This document shows positions 1-11,054 of a stretch of 64,000 nt of DNA, one piece after another. The DNA comes from Alphaproteobacteria bacterium (lineage in GTDB: Bacteria > Pseudomonadota > Alphaproteobacteria > Micropepsales > Micropepsaceae). Below the pieces are notes generated by a model. That model was not told the origin of the DNA. It searched no databases and was given only the letters and a program-made list of their open reading frames with translations. A program made the position numbers and the translations under genes. The stretch lies in NCBI GenBank assembly GCA_947474645.1, contig CANJJD010000001.1:163233-227232 (forward strand), given 5' to 3'. The stretch's first letter is position 1; each line of letters opens with the position of its first letter.

Positions 1-859
1 AGGGCCAGGACAGTTCGGGCATGAAATGGAAGTTCATGCCATAGACGCCCGCCACCAGCACCGGCGGGATGCCGACCACCGACCAGATGGTCATGATCTT
101 GAACAGGTCGTTCTGTTCGGTGGTGATGAAGCCAAGGTCCGCGTCCAGCAGGAACTGGAGCTTGTCGGTGAGATGGACTTCGTATTCGTTCAGCGACTGG
201 ACGTCGGCGGCGGCCATTTTCAGCCGCGCCTTGACCTGGCTTTCCAGCCAGCCGTCGCCATGCTCGGCGACAAAGGGGACGGCGCGCTGCAGCACCAGCA
301 AGGTATCGCGGATATAGGATAGCCGCTCGCCGATATCGCCGATCTCGACCAGCGTGTCGCGCAGCATGCGGTTGATGCGCGCCACCTTGTTCTTCTGCAA
401 CTGCTGCATGTTCTTGTGGAAGATGCGCTGGGAAATCCGCAACGCCTCGGCGCGCAGTTCCTCCAGCCGGTCGGCGCCATAGTCAATCATGGCCTCCAGG
501 ATGACCAGGAAGATGTCCGGGGCGCTGCGTTCGCGCCGCTTCACCCGTTGGGTGATGGCGTCGAAGGTGTGAAGCTGGGCAAAGCGCACCGTCACCAGCA
601 GGTCCCGGCTCAGGACGAAGCCCAGGGGTGTGGTTTCGTCCTCACCATCGCCGGATTTCTTGTGCGGGGTGACCGGGACGGAGATGGTGAAGGCGTCGTC
701 CTCATATTGGAGGCGGCTGGAGAATTCGATTTCCTCCAATTTCTCACGGGGCGGGATGTCCAGGCCGTACTTGGTGCAGGCCTCGCCGATTTCCGCATTG
801 GTGGGATTGAACAGGTCCACCCAGACTGTCTTGCCGCCGGATTGATGCTCTGTCAGCAC
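1..859 (-). CDS. corA: CorA-family magnesium/divalent cation transporter (3' end beyond window)
   Basis: Inner-membrane Mg2+ channel/transporter of the CorA family. The reverse strand reads open for 286 codons to the window edge. The long charged, helical cytoplasmic part (EEIEFSSRLQYEDDAFTIS, then helices around residues 130-240) leads into the first membrane helix, which ends in YGMNF, the GMN signature of the CorA pore entrance, near residue 278. The second membrane helix and the C-terminus lie off the window. The start chosen is GTG 859-857, preceded by GGGG; an ATG 8 bases upstream runs straight into a stop. A palindromic repeat separates it from secA, which is transcribed in the same direction upstream. 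The family call is firm; the exact metal is not shown by sequence. Confidence 0.9.
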   Translation of the reverse strand, partial: MLTEHQSGGKTVWVDLFNPTNAEIGEACTKYGLDIPPREKLEEIEFSSRLQYEDDAFTISVPVTPHKKSGDGEDETTPLGFVLSRDLLVTVRFAQLHTFDAITQRVKRRERSAPDIFLVILEAMIDYGADRLEELRAEALRISQRIFHKNMQQLQKNKVARINRMLRDTLVEIGDIGERLSYIRDTLLVLQRAVPFVAEHGDGWLESQVKARLKMAAADVQSLNEYEVHLTDKLQFLLDADLGFITTEQNDLFKIMTIWSVVGIPPVLVAGVYGMNFHFMPELSWP

Positions 860-880
860 GGACTCATCCCCAGAACCTCT

Positions 881-947
881 CCCTTCGACAAGCTCAGGGT
901 GAGGACTCTTTCTCAATCCTCATGCTGAGCTTGTCGAAGCATGAGGC
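881..947. repeat. Dispersed palindromic repeat, family A, copy 1
   Basis: Two inverted arms, 881-905 and 918-947, each built on the core CTTCGACAAGCTCAG or its complement, separated by about 12 bases. The arms can pair, and each arm is itself an imperfect palindrome (AAGCTCAGGGT/CCCTTCGA-type). A second copy in the opposite orientation lies at 10249-10315. It sits between secA and corA, where it could stabilise or terminate mRNA. This resembles REP-type elements found in many GC-rich proteobacteria. Confidence 0.8.
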
Positions 948-964
948 GGCACTGAATTAAACTT

Positions 965-3736
<2,772 letters not shown>

Positions 3737-3889
3737 GAAATCCTCAAACAACGGGCCGGAATTTGGGGCGGAGGGACCGCCTTTTCCGCATGGCGGCCGC
3801 GCGGGAGACATAAGAACGCGCTAGTCTCTTGTCAAACCGGGGGTTTTTAAGAATATCCGCCCCCACCGAATGGGGGATTTAAGGGGAAA

Positions 3890-5155
3890 ATGGCCAAAAG
3901 CAGCAAAGCGACTCAAAAACAGGGTCCAGCCGTATCCCCCTTGGCGCCCAAGGCCTTCCCCAAGCTGCCCCCCTTGGCCGGGGTTCGGCTGGCAACTTGC
4001 GCCGCCGGGGTGCGCTATGCCCAGCGTACCGACGTGCTTCTGGCGCTGTTGGCGCCCGGCACCCAGGCGGCCGGGGTTTTCACCACCTCCAAGACGGCCA
4101 GCGCGCCGGTGCTGTGGTGCCGCGACAAGTTGAAGGGCGGCGAGGCCCGGGTGCTGGTGGTCAACAGCGGCAACGCCAATGCCTTTACCGGCAAGGCCGG
4201 CCAGGAGGGCGTGCGCGCCATCGCCGAGGAAGCCGCCGCCGTGGCGCGCTGTCGTGGGTCCGAAGTGTTCATGGCCTCCACCGGGGTGATCGGCGAGCCG
4301 CTGCCCACCCAGAAGATCACCAAGGTCCTGTCCGGGCTGGTGGCGCAGGGCGCTGCCGGCAACTGGCGCGCCGCGGCCGACGCCATCATGACCACCGACA
4401 CCTACCCCAAGGCCGCCACCGCCACCGCGCATATCGACGGCGTGAAGGTCACCATCAACGGCATCGCCAAGGGCTCGGGCATGATCGCGCCCGACATGGC
4501 GACCATGCTGAGCTTTGTCTTCACCGATGCCAGCCTGCCGGCCAGCGTGCTGCAGGAATGTTTGAGCGCGGGCGTGGGGCCGTCCTTCAACTCCATCACG
4601 GTGGATTCGGACACCTCCACCAGCGACACGCTGATGCTGTTCGCCACCGGCAAGGGCGGCAAGCACACCGCCATCGCCAAGGCGGCGGACAAGAAGCTGA
4701 CCGAATTCCGCCGGGCGCTGGATGCGGTGTTGCTGGATCTGGCGCTGCAAGTGGTCAAGGACGGCGAGGGCGCCCAGAAGCTGGTGCGCATCGACGTCAC
4801 CGGCGCCGAAAGCGATAAGGCGGCCAAGCGCATCGGGCTTTCCATCGCCAATTCGCCGCTGGTCAAGACTGCGGTGGCCGGCAACGACGCCAACTGGGGC
4901 CGCATTGTGATGGCGGTGGGCAAGAGCGGCGAAGCGGCCGACCGCGACAAGCTGAAGATCAGCTTCGGCGGTCATGTGGTTGCCGAAAAGGGCATGCGCG
5001 CCGCCAGGTACAACGAGGCCACCGCCACCAAGGCGGTATCGGGCCGCGAGGTGCAGATCGCGGTGGACATCGGACTGGGCACGGGCGCGGCGCGGGTTTG
5101 GACCTGCGACCTCACCCATGGCTATATCGACATCAACGGCAGCTATCGTTCTTGA
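3890..5155 (+). CDS. argJ: Bifunctional glutamate N-acetyltransferase / amino-acid acetyltransferase ArgJ
   Basis: Transfers the acetyl group from N-acetylornithine to glutamate (and may acetylate glutamate from acetyl-CoA) in the cyclic arginine pathway, in the cytosol. The 421-residue protein shows the oxyanion-hole [10 protein letters not shown] (130-139) and the autoprocessing site PDMATML, where Thr205 becomes the N-terminal nucleophile after self-cleavage into alpha and beta chains. AAGGGGAAA precedes ATG 3890. A small hairpin (CCCCCA/TGGGGG, about 3861-3877) lies just upstream of the ribosome site. The gene diverges from secA and converges on osmC, with a nested palindrome element between their ends. 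Whether both acetylation activities are present cannot be read from sequence. Confidence 0.96.
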   Translation: MAKSSKATQKQGPAVSPLAPKAFPKLPPLAGVRLATCAAGVRYAQRTDVLLALLAPGTQAAGVFTTSKTASAPVLWCRDKLKGGEARVLVVNSGNANAFTGKAGQEGVRAIAEEAAAVARCRGSEVFMASTGVIGEPLPTQKITKVLSGLVAQGAAGNWRAAADAIMTTDTYPKAATATAHIDGVKVTINGIAKGSGMIAPDMATMLSFVFTDASLPASVLQECLSAGVGPSFNSITVDSDTSTSDTLMLFATGKGGKHTAIAKAADKKLTEFRRALDAVLLDLALQVVKDGEGAQKLVRIDVTGAESDKAAKRIGLSIANSPLVKTAVAGNDANWGRIVMAVGKSGEAADRDKLKISFGGHVVAEKGMRAARYNEATATKAVSGREVQIAVDIGLGTGAARVWTCDLTHGYIDINGSYRS

Positions 5156-5194
5156 TAGTTGGGGATGCTCTTTCGATAGCTAAATCAGCAAATT

Positions 5195-5297
5195 TGTCAT
5201 GGCCCGCAAATGCGGGCCATCCAGATGGCGCCAGCACTCAACCTTCAGGATATTCACCCATCCAACTGGATGGCCCACACTCCGGTGGGCCATGACA
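5195..5297. repeat. Nested palindrome element, family B, copy 1
   Basis: Outer inverted ends TGTCATGGCCCGC (5195-5207) and GTGGGCCATGACA (5285-5297) enclose two smaller hairpins, GGCCCGC-AAAT-GCGGGCC and GGCCCAC-ACTCCG-GTGGGCC, plus the complementary pair CCATCCA/TGGATGG. The element would fold into a cloverleaf. It lies between the converging argJ and osmC genes. The copy at 49151-49255 shares its first 30 or so bases almost exactly and occupies the same kind of site. Confidence 0.85.
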
Positions 5298-5308
5298 GTA
5301 TTGCGAGC

Positions 5309-5731
5309 TTAGACCAGTTCGGCATCCAGGCTGATGGCGGCGTTCAGAACCTTGGACACCGGGCAGCCTTTTTCCGCCATGCCGGCCAGTTCCTTGAACT
5401 TGGCCGCGTCAATGCCGGGAATTTTTGCCCGCAAGGTGAGATGCGATTTGGTGATGGCAAAACCGTCGCCCTGTTTTTCCAGGGTGATCTCGGCCTTGGT
5501 ATTCATCTCGGTGGCGGTGAAGCCGGCATCGCCCAGGATCTTGGACAGCGCCATGGTGAAGCAGCCGGCATGGGCCGCGCCGATCAATTCTTCCGGGTTG
5601 GTGCCGGGACCGCCTTCGAAGCGGGCGACGAAGCCATAGGGATGATCCTTGAGGGCGCCGCTCTTGGTCGAGATTGCGCCTACGCCGTCCTTCAGGCCGC
5701 CCTGCCATTTTGCCGTGCCGAATGTCGTCAT
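5309..5731 (-). CDS. OsmC-family peroxiredoxin (organic hydroperoxide reductase)
   Basis: Thiol peroxidase of the OsmC branch, reducing organic hydroperoxides in the cytosol. The 140 residues match the family length. The two family cysteines are present: Cys57 in AAHAGCFTM and Cys123 in EKGCPVSKV; Arg37 (VARFEGG) is also typical. NPEELIGAAHAGCF is the OsmC signature and separates it from most Ohr proteins. ATG 5731 follows a clear AGGAGG. It stands alone, converging on argJ and diverging from mutT. Confidence in the family is high; the physiological peroxide is unknown. Confidence 0.93.
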   Translation of the reverse strand: MTTFGTAKWQGGLKDGVGAISTKSGALKDHPYGFVARFEGGPGTNPEELIGAAHAGCFTMALSKILGDAGFTATEMNTKAEITLEKQGDGFAITKSHLTLRAKIPGIDAAKFKELAGMAEKGCPVSKVLNAAISLDAELV

Positions 5732-5825
5732 GCCGTCCTCCTGTTGAAATCGCAGACAGTTTCGTACAAGCGTTAAGCCGTGCTAACCATCCCGTTTAAC
5801 GTGAGTTTAGCCCCGTGACGCCAGA

Positions 5826-6236
5826 ATGACCACGCCGCAACCAGTTCTACTTGTCGTTGCGGTGGCGTTGGTGGATCCCGACGGCCGCGTGCTTCTGGCT
5901 CAGCGTCCCGAAGGCAAGGCGATGGCGGGGCTATGGGAATTTCCGGGGGGAAAGGTCGAGGCGGCAGAACAGCCGGAAGCAGCGCTGATCCGCGAGCTTC
6001 GGGAGGAGCTGGGCATTGCGGTCAGGCCCGCCTGTCTCGCGCCATTCACCTTTGCTTCGCATACCTACGACGCATTTCACCTTTTGATGCCGCTCTATAT
6101 CTGCCGCCGCTGGGACGGCACGCCCGCGCCCAGGCATCATGCGGCCCTCAGATGGGTCCGCCCGCGCGACATGAAGGATTTTCCCATGCCCGCGGCCGAC
6201 TTGCCGCTTATTCCCATGCTGCGCGATCTCTTGTGA
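5826..6236 (+). CDS. mutT: (Deoxy)nucleoside triphosphate pyrophosphohydrolase, MutT-type Nudix
   Basis: Sanitises the nucleotide pool, probably by hydrolysing 8-oxo-dGTP. The Nudix box runs over residues 41-64 (GGKVEAAEQP ... RELREELGI) with all the conserved Gly, Arg and Glu positions, and GLWEFPGGK before it is typical of MutT. The protein is 136 residues. The stop codon overlaps the GTG start of a tiny pilin gene (GTGA), so the two are probably translated together. MutT next to argJ is a familiar alphaproteobacterial order. Confidence 0.9.
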   Translation: MTTPQPVLLVVAVALVDPDGRVLLAQRPEGKAMAGLWEFPGGKVEAAEQPEAALIRELREELGIAVRPACLAPFTFASHTYDAFHLLMPLYICRRWDGTPAPRHHAALRWVRPRDMKDFPMPAADLPLIPMLRDLL

Positions 6237-6364
6237 AGAACAGCGCCGGCGCCACCAGCATGGAATATGCCCTGATCGCCAGCCTGATCGCGATCGTGAT
6301 CGTCACCGGCGTCACCGCGGTCGGCACAAAACTCTCCACCTTCTACGCCGCCGTTACCCCTTAA
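6233..6364 (+). CDS. Flp-family type IVb pilin, orphan
   Basis: A 43-residue ORF starting at GTG 6233, overlapping the mutT stop. It reads VKNSAGATSMEYALIASL and then a run of hydrophobic residues to about 30, followed by a short polar tail. This is the Flp prepilin pattern: a basic leader, Gly6 as the cleavage position, Glu at +5, Tyr at +6 and an N-terminal hydrophobic helix. No prepilin peptidase or tad assembly genes occur in the window, so assembly would depend on a remote locus. The last bases overlap the 3' end of the opposing methyltransferase gene by 11 bp. The fit to the motif is very good; function as a pilus subunit is inferred. Confidence 0.85.
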   Translation: MKNSAGATSMEYALIASLIAIVIVTGVTAVGTKLSTFYAAVTP

Positions 6365-7184
6365 GGGGCTGTTCGTCGGTGCCCAGCGCCGCCGCCAGAC
6401 TGGATTTGGCGCTGCCCGGCTTCAAAGGTTTCTGCTGGCTTTCATGCGGCGACCAGCCGGTAAGATAAAGCGTCTCGAACCGCGCCAGCAGCTTGCCGTC
6501 CTGCGCGTGATGTTCAGCATAATGCGCCAACAGCGCCGCAAGCGTGTCGCGGCGCAAGGGCCGGCGGCTGCGCATCGCCATCACATTGGTCAGCGCGTGG
6601 CTGCGAAGATCGCGCACCAGGGCGGAGAATTCGCCATAGCGCACGGTGAGCCGCTCGACATCGCTGACGGGCAGGGCAAATCCCCCACGCTGTAAGAGTC
6701 CGCCCAGGTCGCGCACATCGGCAAAGGGCGCCACGCGAGGGCTGACACCGCCGCGGGTGGCGCTTTCGGCATGGGCAAATGCGTCGCGCAATTCGCTCAA
6801 GGTGGCGCCGCCCAGCAGCGCGGCGACAAACAGGCCATCGGGCTTCAGGGCGCGGCGGATCTGGACCAGGGCGCCAGGCAGGTCGTTGATCCATTGCAGC
6901 GACAGCAGGCTGACGGCGACATCGAACGGGCCTTCCGCCGCCAGGATTTCCCGCTCGTCAAACGCGGCGCCGGTCCAGTGGGCGGCAAAAGGCGCAATCT
7001 CAGGGGCCACCGCATCGCCGATCCAAAGCCCGTGCTCGAACTTGCGCGTCACCGCTGCCAGCCGGTCGGCCAGGCCTTCCGCGGCGGCCTGGGTCAGGAA
7101 GCGGTCACCGTCCAGCCGCGCCGCCCGGGCGCGCGCATTCTGGCCGGCAACAAAATCAAAAAGGGGCGGGCGGGCTGCGGTCAT
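6354..7184 (-). CDS. SAM-dependent methyltransferase-like protein (NDUFAF5/BioC-like)
   Basis: A 276-residue protein of the class I methyltransferase family found next to comF in alphaproteobacteria. The core FDVAVSLLSLQWINDLPGAL (about residues 105-124), IRRALKPDGLFVAALLGG and the C-terminal Ser/Arg-rich helical part match the NDUFAF5-type group. The usual glycine-rich SAM site (DLGxGxG) is not recognisable: the equivalent region reads HGLWIGDAVAPEIAP, and the spacing to the next motif looks short, so SAM binding is doubtful. ATG 7184 is chosen because the 86 codons upstream in frame lie inside comF and are not family-like. It diverges from comF with 19 bp between starts. Confidence 0.75.
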   Translation of the reverse strand: MTAARPPLFDFVAGQNARARAARLDGDRFLTQAAAEGLADRLAAVTRKFEHGLWIGDAVAPEIAPFAAHWTGAAFDEREILAAEGPFDVAVSLLSLQWINDLPGALVQIRRALKPDGLFVAALLGGATLSELRDAFAHAESATRGGVSPRVAPFADVRDLGGLLQRGGFALPVSDVERLTVRYGEFSALVRDLRSHALTNVMAMRSRRPLRRDTLAALLAHYAEHHAQDGKLLARFETLYLTGWSPHESQQKPLKPGSAKSSLAAALGTDEQPLKG

Positions 7185-7203
7185 CTTCGCTAGATTAGCG
7201 CCC

Positions 7204-7935
7204 ATGCTGGGGAATGTCGCCAAGCCGGTTCTGGACCTGTTGTTTCCGCCGCTGTGCATCGGCTGCCGCGCGCCCGTGGGCGAGGCGGGGTTTTGCGCCG
7301 ATTGCTGGAGCGGCATCACCTTCCTGGATGGCCCCGGCTGCGCCTGTTGCGGCATTCCGTTTCCGGTGGCGCTGGAAGGCGAGAACATTTGTGCCGCCTG
7401 CCTGGCCACGCCGCCGGCCTTCGACAGCGCCCGCGCCATCATGGCCTATGACGAGAAAAGCCGCGGCGCCATCCTGGCGCTGAAACATGCCGACCGGCTG
7501 GACCTGGTGCCCGGTTTTGCCCGCTGGCTGGGCCGTGCCGGGCAGGCGCTGCGCGCGCGCTGCGAGTTGGTGGTGCCGGTGCCGCTGCATCGGTTGCGGC
7601 TCTGGCAACGGCGCTACAACCAGGCCGCCGAGTTGGGGCGGCAACTGGCGCGGGACTGGGACTTGCCTTTCGCGCCCGTGCTGGTGCGCAGCCGCGCCAC
7701 GCCCAGCCAGGGCGCCATGGCATCGGCCAAGGCGCGGCGCCGCAATGTCCAGCGCGCCTTCCAGGTTCCTGACCCGGCGCGGGTGATGGGAAAAACCGTG
7801 CTGCTGCTGGACGATGTGATGACCACCGGAGCGACGGTGGAAGCCTGCGCCCGGGCGTTGAAACGGGCGGGCGCGGCGCGCGTTGATGTCCTGACCCTGG
7901 CGCGCGTTGTGAAGGCGTCGGACGTGCTTATATAG
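7204..7935 (+). CDS. comF: ComF family phosphoribosyltransferase-like protein
   Basis: Type I phosphoribosyltransferase-fold protein related to the competence protein ComF; the cellular role outside competence is unsettled. The 243 residues contain two N-terminal Cys clusters likely to bind zinc (CIGC/CADC at 18-34 and CACC/CAAC at 46-66) and the PRPP loop VLLLDDVMTTGAT (199-211). ATG 7204 fits the family start. No ribosome site is visible and TAGATT lies just 8 bases upstream, so a leaderless transcript is possible. It is followed by grxC after 26 bp. Confidence 0.9.
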   Translation: MLGNVAKPVLDLLFPPLCIGCRAPVGEAGFCADCWSGITFLDGPGCACCGIPFPVALEGENICAACLATPPAFDSARAIMAYDEKSRGAILALKHADRLDLVPGFARWLGRAGQALRARCELVVPVPLHRLRLWQRRYNQAAELGRQLARDWDLPFAPVLVRSRATPSQGAMASAKARRRNVQRAFQVPDPARVMGKTVLLLDDVMTTGATVEACARALKRAGAARVDVLTLARVVKASDVLI

Positions 7936-7961
7936 AGGCCGAAGCTCGCGAGTCTGACACC

Positions 7962-8216
7962 ATGAAATCCGTCCGCATGTACACCACCCCGATCTGCCCC
8001 TATTGCGTGCGGGCCAAGTCGCTTTTGAAAAAGAAGGGCGTCGAGGTCGAGGAAGTGGACATCCTGATGGACGTTGCCGCGCGCGAGGAAATGGAAGCCA
8101 AGACCGGCGGCGCCCGCAGCGTGCCGCAGATCTTCATCGGCGACACCCATGTCGGTGGCTGCGACGAGCTCTATGCGCTCGAAAAAGATGGCAAGCTGGA
8201 CCCTTTATTGGCCTAG
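7962..8216 (+). CDS. grxC: Glutaredoxin 3
   Basis: Small dithiol oxidoreductase that reduces protein disulfides and mixed disulfides with glutathione. In 84 residues it has the CPYC active site at 12-15, the cis-proline loop SVPQIFIG (about 53-60) and the GGCDELYAL C-terminal motif for glutathione binding. It lies in the comF-grxC-amidase order common to alphaproteobacteria and is probably cotranscribed with comF. Confidence 0.96.
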   Translation: MKSVRMYTTPICPYCVRAKSLLKKKGVEVEEVDILMDVAAREEMEAKTGGARSVPQIFIGDTHVGGCDELYALEKDGKLDPLLA

Positions 8217-8310
8217 ACTTCGCAGTCGCACACCCCATGGCGCCACTGGACAAAGCCGGCCGCCGCCCGGAATATGGCCGCCAACAATCCACCAAGGGGT
8301 AGAGACCGCC

Positions 8311-8859
8311 ATGAGAAAACTTCTGCTTGCCTCCGTCACCCTGATGCTGGCTGCGCCCGCCGCTCTGGCCCAGATGAATCCCGCGCCGACCATCCAGCCG
8401 GCGCCCACCGCCGATGAAATGAAGCTGCCGCGCCCCGACCGGGCCAAGGGAATTTCCACCGCCCTGGCGATCGAAGCGGCGGTTGAAGCCAATCGCGTCT
8501 GCCTGGGCAACACCTACATGACCACGTCCATGATCGCCGACAGTGCCGGCGTCCCGATTGTGGTGATCTCCAATGACGGCGCCAAGGCGATCACCCAGCG
8601 CATCGCCATGAGCAAGATCCAGGCCGTGATGAAGTACAAGATGAGCAGCGGCGACGTGGCCAAGAAGGCCGCCGCCGATCCGGCTTTCGCCGCCGAACTG
8701 AAGGCCAATCCCCTGATCGATACCGCCCGCCAGGGTGCGCTGGCGATCATGAAAGGCTCCGAGGTCGTCGGCTTCTTTGCCGTGTCCGGCGCGCCGGGCG
8801 GCGACAAGGACGAGGTCTGCACCAGCGCCGGCCTGGCCAAGATCGCCGGTCGCTACTAA
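8311..8859 (+). CDS. Secreted GlcG/HbpS-type (DUF336) protein
   Basis: A 182-residue exported protein of the GlcG/HbpS family, some members of which bind haem or help glycolate oxidase. A signal peptide is clear (MRKLLLASVTLMLAAPAALA, 1-20). The mature part has the family repeats ISTALAIEAAVEA, SNDGAKAITQRIAM and the glycine-rich C-terminal GEVVGFF/SGAPGGDKDEVC-type end. ATG 8311 follows GGGGTAGAGACC. It stands between grxC and the C-N hydrolase, an addition to the usual order there. The ligand is unknown. Confidence 0.85.
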   Translation: MRKLLLASVTLMLAAPAALAQMNPAPTIQPAPTADEMKLPRPDRAKGISTALAIEAAVEANRVCLGNTYMTTSMIADSAGVPIVVISNDGAKAITQRIAMSKIQAVMKYKMSSGDVAKKAAADPAFAAELKANPLIDTARQGALAIMKGSEVVGFFAVSGAPGGDKDEVCTSAGLAKIAGRY

Positions 8860-8901
8860 CAGCCTTCGCGTTTTTCAGGGCGGGATCGGTTATGCTGCGG
8901 C

Positions 8902-9732
8902 ATGACCGGTCCCGTTCCGTTTAAGGCTGCCTGCATCCAGCTTCGTTCCTCGGGCGATGTGGCCCAGAATATCCGCGACACCACCGAGCTGGTGCGCGAG
9001 GCTGCGGGTGCGGGCGCCCGTTTCATCGCCACGCCTGAAAACACCAACATCATGGCCGATAACAATCGCGCCAAGCTGGCCAGCACCTTCGATGAGGCCA
9101 ATGATCCGTCCATTCCCGCGTTCAGCGGGTTGGCCAAGGACCTGAAGGTCTGGCTGCTGATCGGCTCGCTGCATATCAAGGTCAGCGACGACAAGACCGC
9201 CAATCGTTCTTTCCTGTTCGCGCCCGACGGCACGGTGCGGGCGCGCTATGACAAGATTCATCTGTTCGACTCCACGGTGGCGGCAGGCGAGACCTATCGG
9301 GAATCCTCCCAGGTCGAAGGCGGCCGCGATGTGGTGCTGGCGGATACCGAATTCGGTCCTGTCGGCGTGACGGTCTGCTACGACCTTCGCTTCCCGCAGC
9401 TTTATCGCCGCCTGGCCCATAAAGGCGCTTTTGCCTTCACCATCCCGTCCTCCTTCACCGTGCCCACCGGCGAGGCCCATTGGCATGTGCTGATGCGGGC
9501 GCGCGCCATCGAGAACGGCGCCTTTGTCATCGCCCCGGCGCAAGGCGGGCTCCATACCAATGGCCGCAAGACCTACGGCCACAGCCTGATCGTCGGACCC
9601 TGGGGCGAGGTGCTGGCGGAAGCGGGAACCGAGCCTTGTGTGATCGTGGCTGAGATTGATCCGCAATTGTCGGTGGCGGCGCGCGCCAAAGTTCCCAGTC
9701 TTCAACATGATCGGGACTTCACCGGCCCGTAA
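8902..9732 (+). CDS. Carbon-nitrogen hydrolase, Nit1-type (deaminated glutathione amidase-like)
   Basis: Nitrilase-superfamily amidase of 276 residues. The catalytic triad is visible: Glu46 (ATPENTN), Lys118 (RYDKIHLFD) and Cys159 (VTVCYDLRFP). The KIHLFD and YDLRFPQLYR motifs are those of the Nit1/NitA group, whose members hydrolyse deaminated glutathione, a repair of metabolic damage; this matches its position next to grxC. It is followed by the DUF1178 gene, the conserved partner in this class. Confidence 0.9.
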   Translation: MTGPVPFKAACIQLRSSGDVAQNIRDTTELVREAAGAGARFIATPENTNIMADNNRAKLASTFDEANDPSIPAFSGLAKDLKVWLLIGSLHIKVSDDKTANRSFLFAPDGTVRARYDKIHLFDSTVAAGETYRESSQVEGGRDVVLADTEFGPVGVTVCYDLRFPQLYRRLAHKGAFAFTIPSSFTVPTGEAHWHVLMRARAIENGAFVIAPAQGGLHTNGRKTYGHSLIVGPWGEVLAEAGTEPCVIVAEIDPQLSVAARAKVPSLQHDRDFTGP

Positions 9733-9808
9733 AAGTCTTGCGAATCGTCAGGGGCCGGATCATCCTTGGCGCTCAGCCTGGGGGCAGGCTGGTCTGGAGC
9801 GTTCAGGA

Positions 9809-10222
9809 GTGATCGCGTATTCGCTTCGGTGCCATAGGGGGCACGAATTCGAAGGCTGGTTTCGGGACAGCACTGCGTTCGATGAACAATCGGGCAGCGG
9901 GCATGTGAGCTGTCCTGCCTGCAATTCCATCCGCGTGGAAAAAGCCATCATGGCGCCGGCGGTCAGCGGCACCAAGAAGTCCATGCGCTCCAAGGCCGAG
10001 GCCAAGCAGATGCGCCAGTTCGCGACGGGCCTGCGCAAATATGTCCAGGAGAATGCCGACTATGTCGGCCCCAGCTTCGCCGAGGAAGCCCGCAAGATCC
10101 ATTATGGCGAGACGCCGGACCGGCACATCTATGGCGAGGCGACGCCCAAGGAAGCCCAGGAACTGGTGGAGGAGGGCGTCGATGTCGCCCCGCTGCCGCC
10201 GGACCTGGAGGGGGCGAATTAA
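9809..10222 (+). CDS. DUF1178 family protein
   Basis: Conserved alphaproteobacterial protein of unknown function, 137 residues from GTG 9809. The N-terminus VIAYSLRCHRGHEFEGWFR and the Cys pair CPAC (about 33-36) suggest a zinc-ribbon-like fold. The C-terminal half (RKIHYGETPDRHIYGEA, then EEGVDVAPLPP) is the strongly conserved part of the family. The frame is open 51 codons further upstream, but those codons overlap the amidase and do not resemble the family; GGAG lies 9 bases before the GTG. Confidence 0.88.
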   Translation: MIAYSLRCHRGHEFEGWFRDSTAFDEQSGSGHVSCPACNSIRVEKAIMAPAVSGTKKSMRSKAEAKQMRQFATGLRKYVQENADYVGPSFAEEARKIHYGETPDRHIYGEATPKEAQELVEEGVDVAPLPPDLEGAN

Positions 10223-10248
10223 TTCGGAATGGAAGCACGCCTAGTCCC

Positions 10249-10315
10249 ATGCTTCGACAAGCTCAGCATGAAGATTTGAGCTAAGTCCTCACCCTGAGCC
10301 TGTCGAAGGGTGAGG
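10249..10315. repeat. Dispersed palindromic repeat, family A, copy 2
   Basis: Arms 10249-10275 (GCTTCGACAAGCTCAGCATG core) and 10287-10315 (CACCCTGAGCCTGTCGAAGG core) form the same bipartite structure as the element at 881-947, in reverse orientation. It fills the gap between the converging DUF1178 and ubiG genes, where it could act as a two-way terminator. Confidence 0.8.
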
Positions 10316-10325
10316 GTGCCGCACA

Positions 10326-11054
10326 CTAGCGCCGCGCCACGACCATGTAGTTTACGTCTACATCGGACGACAAACGCCAGTCCCAGCCCAGCGGATCGAA
10401 AGAAACACCCTGTGTTTTCAGGATGGTTAGGCCGCTGTCTTGCAGTGACGCCTTAAGCTCCGTGGGCGGAATAAAGCGGTTCCAGTCATGGGTGCCGCGC
10501 GGCAGCCAGCCCAGCACATACTCCGCCCCGATCTTGGCCAGCGCCAGGCTCTTGAGGGTCTTGTTCAGGGTGGCGACCAGGGTCAGCCCGCCCGGCTTCA
10601 CCAGGGCGGTGCAGGCGGCGAGATAGGCCGAGACGTCCGCGACATGCTCCACCACTTCCATGTTCAGCACCACGTCGAAGCTGTGGCCTTCGTCCACCAG
10701 CGCCTCGGCGGTGGTGGCCCGGTAATCGATCTGGAGCCCCGACTGGGCGGCATGGGCCATGGCGGTGCCGATATTGCGCTCCGAGGCATCGGCGCCGGTA
10801 ACGGCAAAACCCAACCGCGCCATCGGTTCGGACAATAGCCCGCCGCCGCAGCCGATATCCAGCAGCGACAGTCCCTCGAAGGGTCGCAAGGAACGGGCAT
10901 CGCGCCCGAAATGGGATGCGGCCTGCTCGCGGATGAATCCCAGCCGCACGGGATTGAACTTGTGCAGGGGCGCGAACTTGCCCGTGGGGTCCCACCATTC
11001 CGCGGCGATGGCGGAGAACTTGGCGACTTCGGCCGGATCAATGGTGGAGGTCAC
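10326..11054 (-). CDS. ubiG: Ubiquinone biosynthesis bifunctional O-methyltransferase UbiG
   Basis: Catalyses both O-methylations of the ubiquinone ring. The 242-residue product has SAM motif [15 protein letters not shown] (about 64-77), the [10 protein letters not shown] motif (about 125-134) and the [11 protein letters not shown] signature specific to UbiG. The start is GTG 11054, overlapping the stop of the upstream 60-codon gene (GTGA), which implies coupled translation. It converges on DUF1178. Confidence 0.96.
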   Translation of the reverse strand: MTSTIDPAEVAKFSAIAAEWWDPTGKFAPLHKFNPVRLGFIREQAASHFGRDARSLRPFEGLSLLDIGCGGGLLSEPMARLGFAVTGADASERNIGTAMAHAAQSGLQIDYRATTAEALVDEGHSFDVVLNMEVVEHVADVSAYLAACTALVKPGGLTLVATLNKTLKSLALAKIGAEYVLGWLPRGTHDWNRFIPPTELKASLQDSGLTILKTQGVSFDPLGWDWRLSSDVDVNYMVVARR

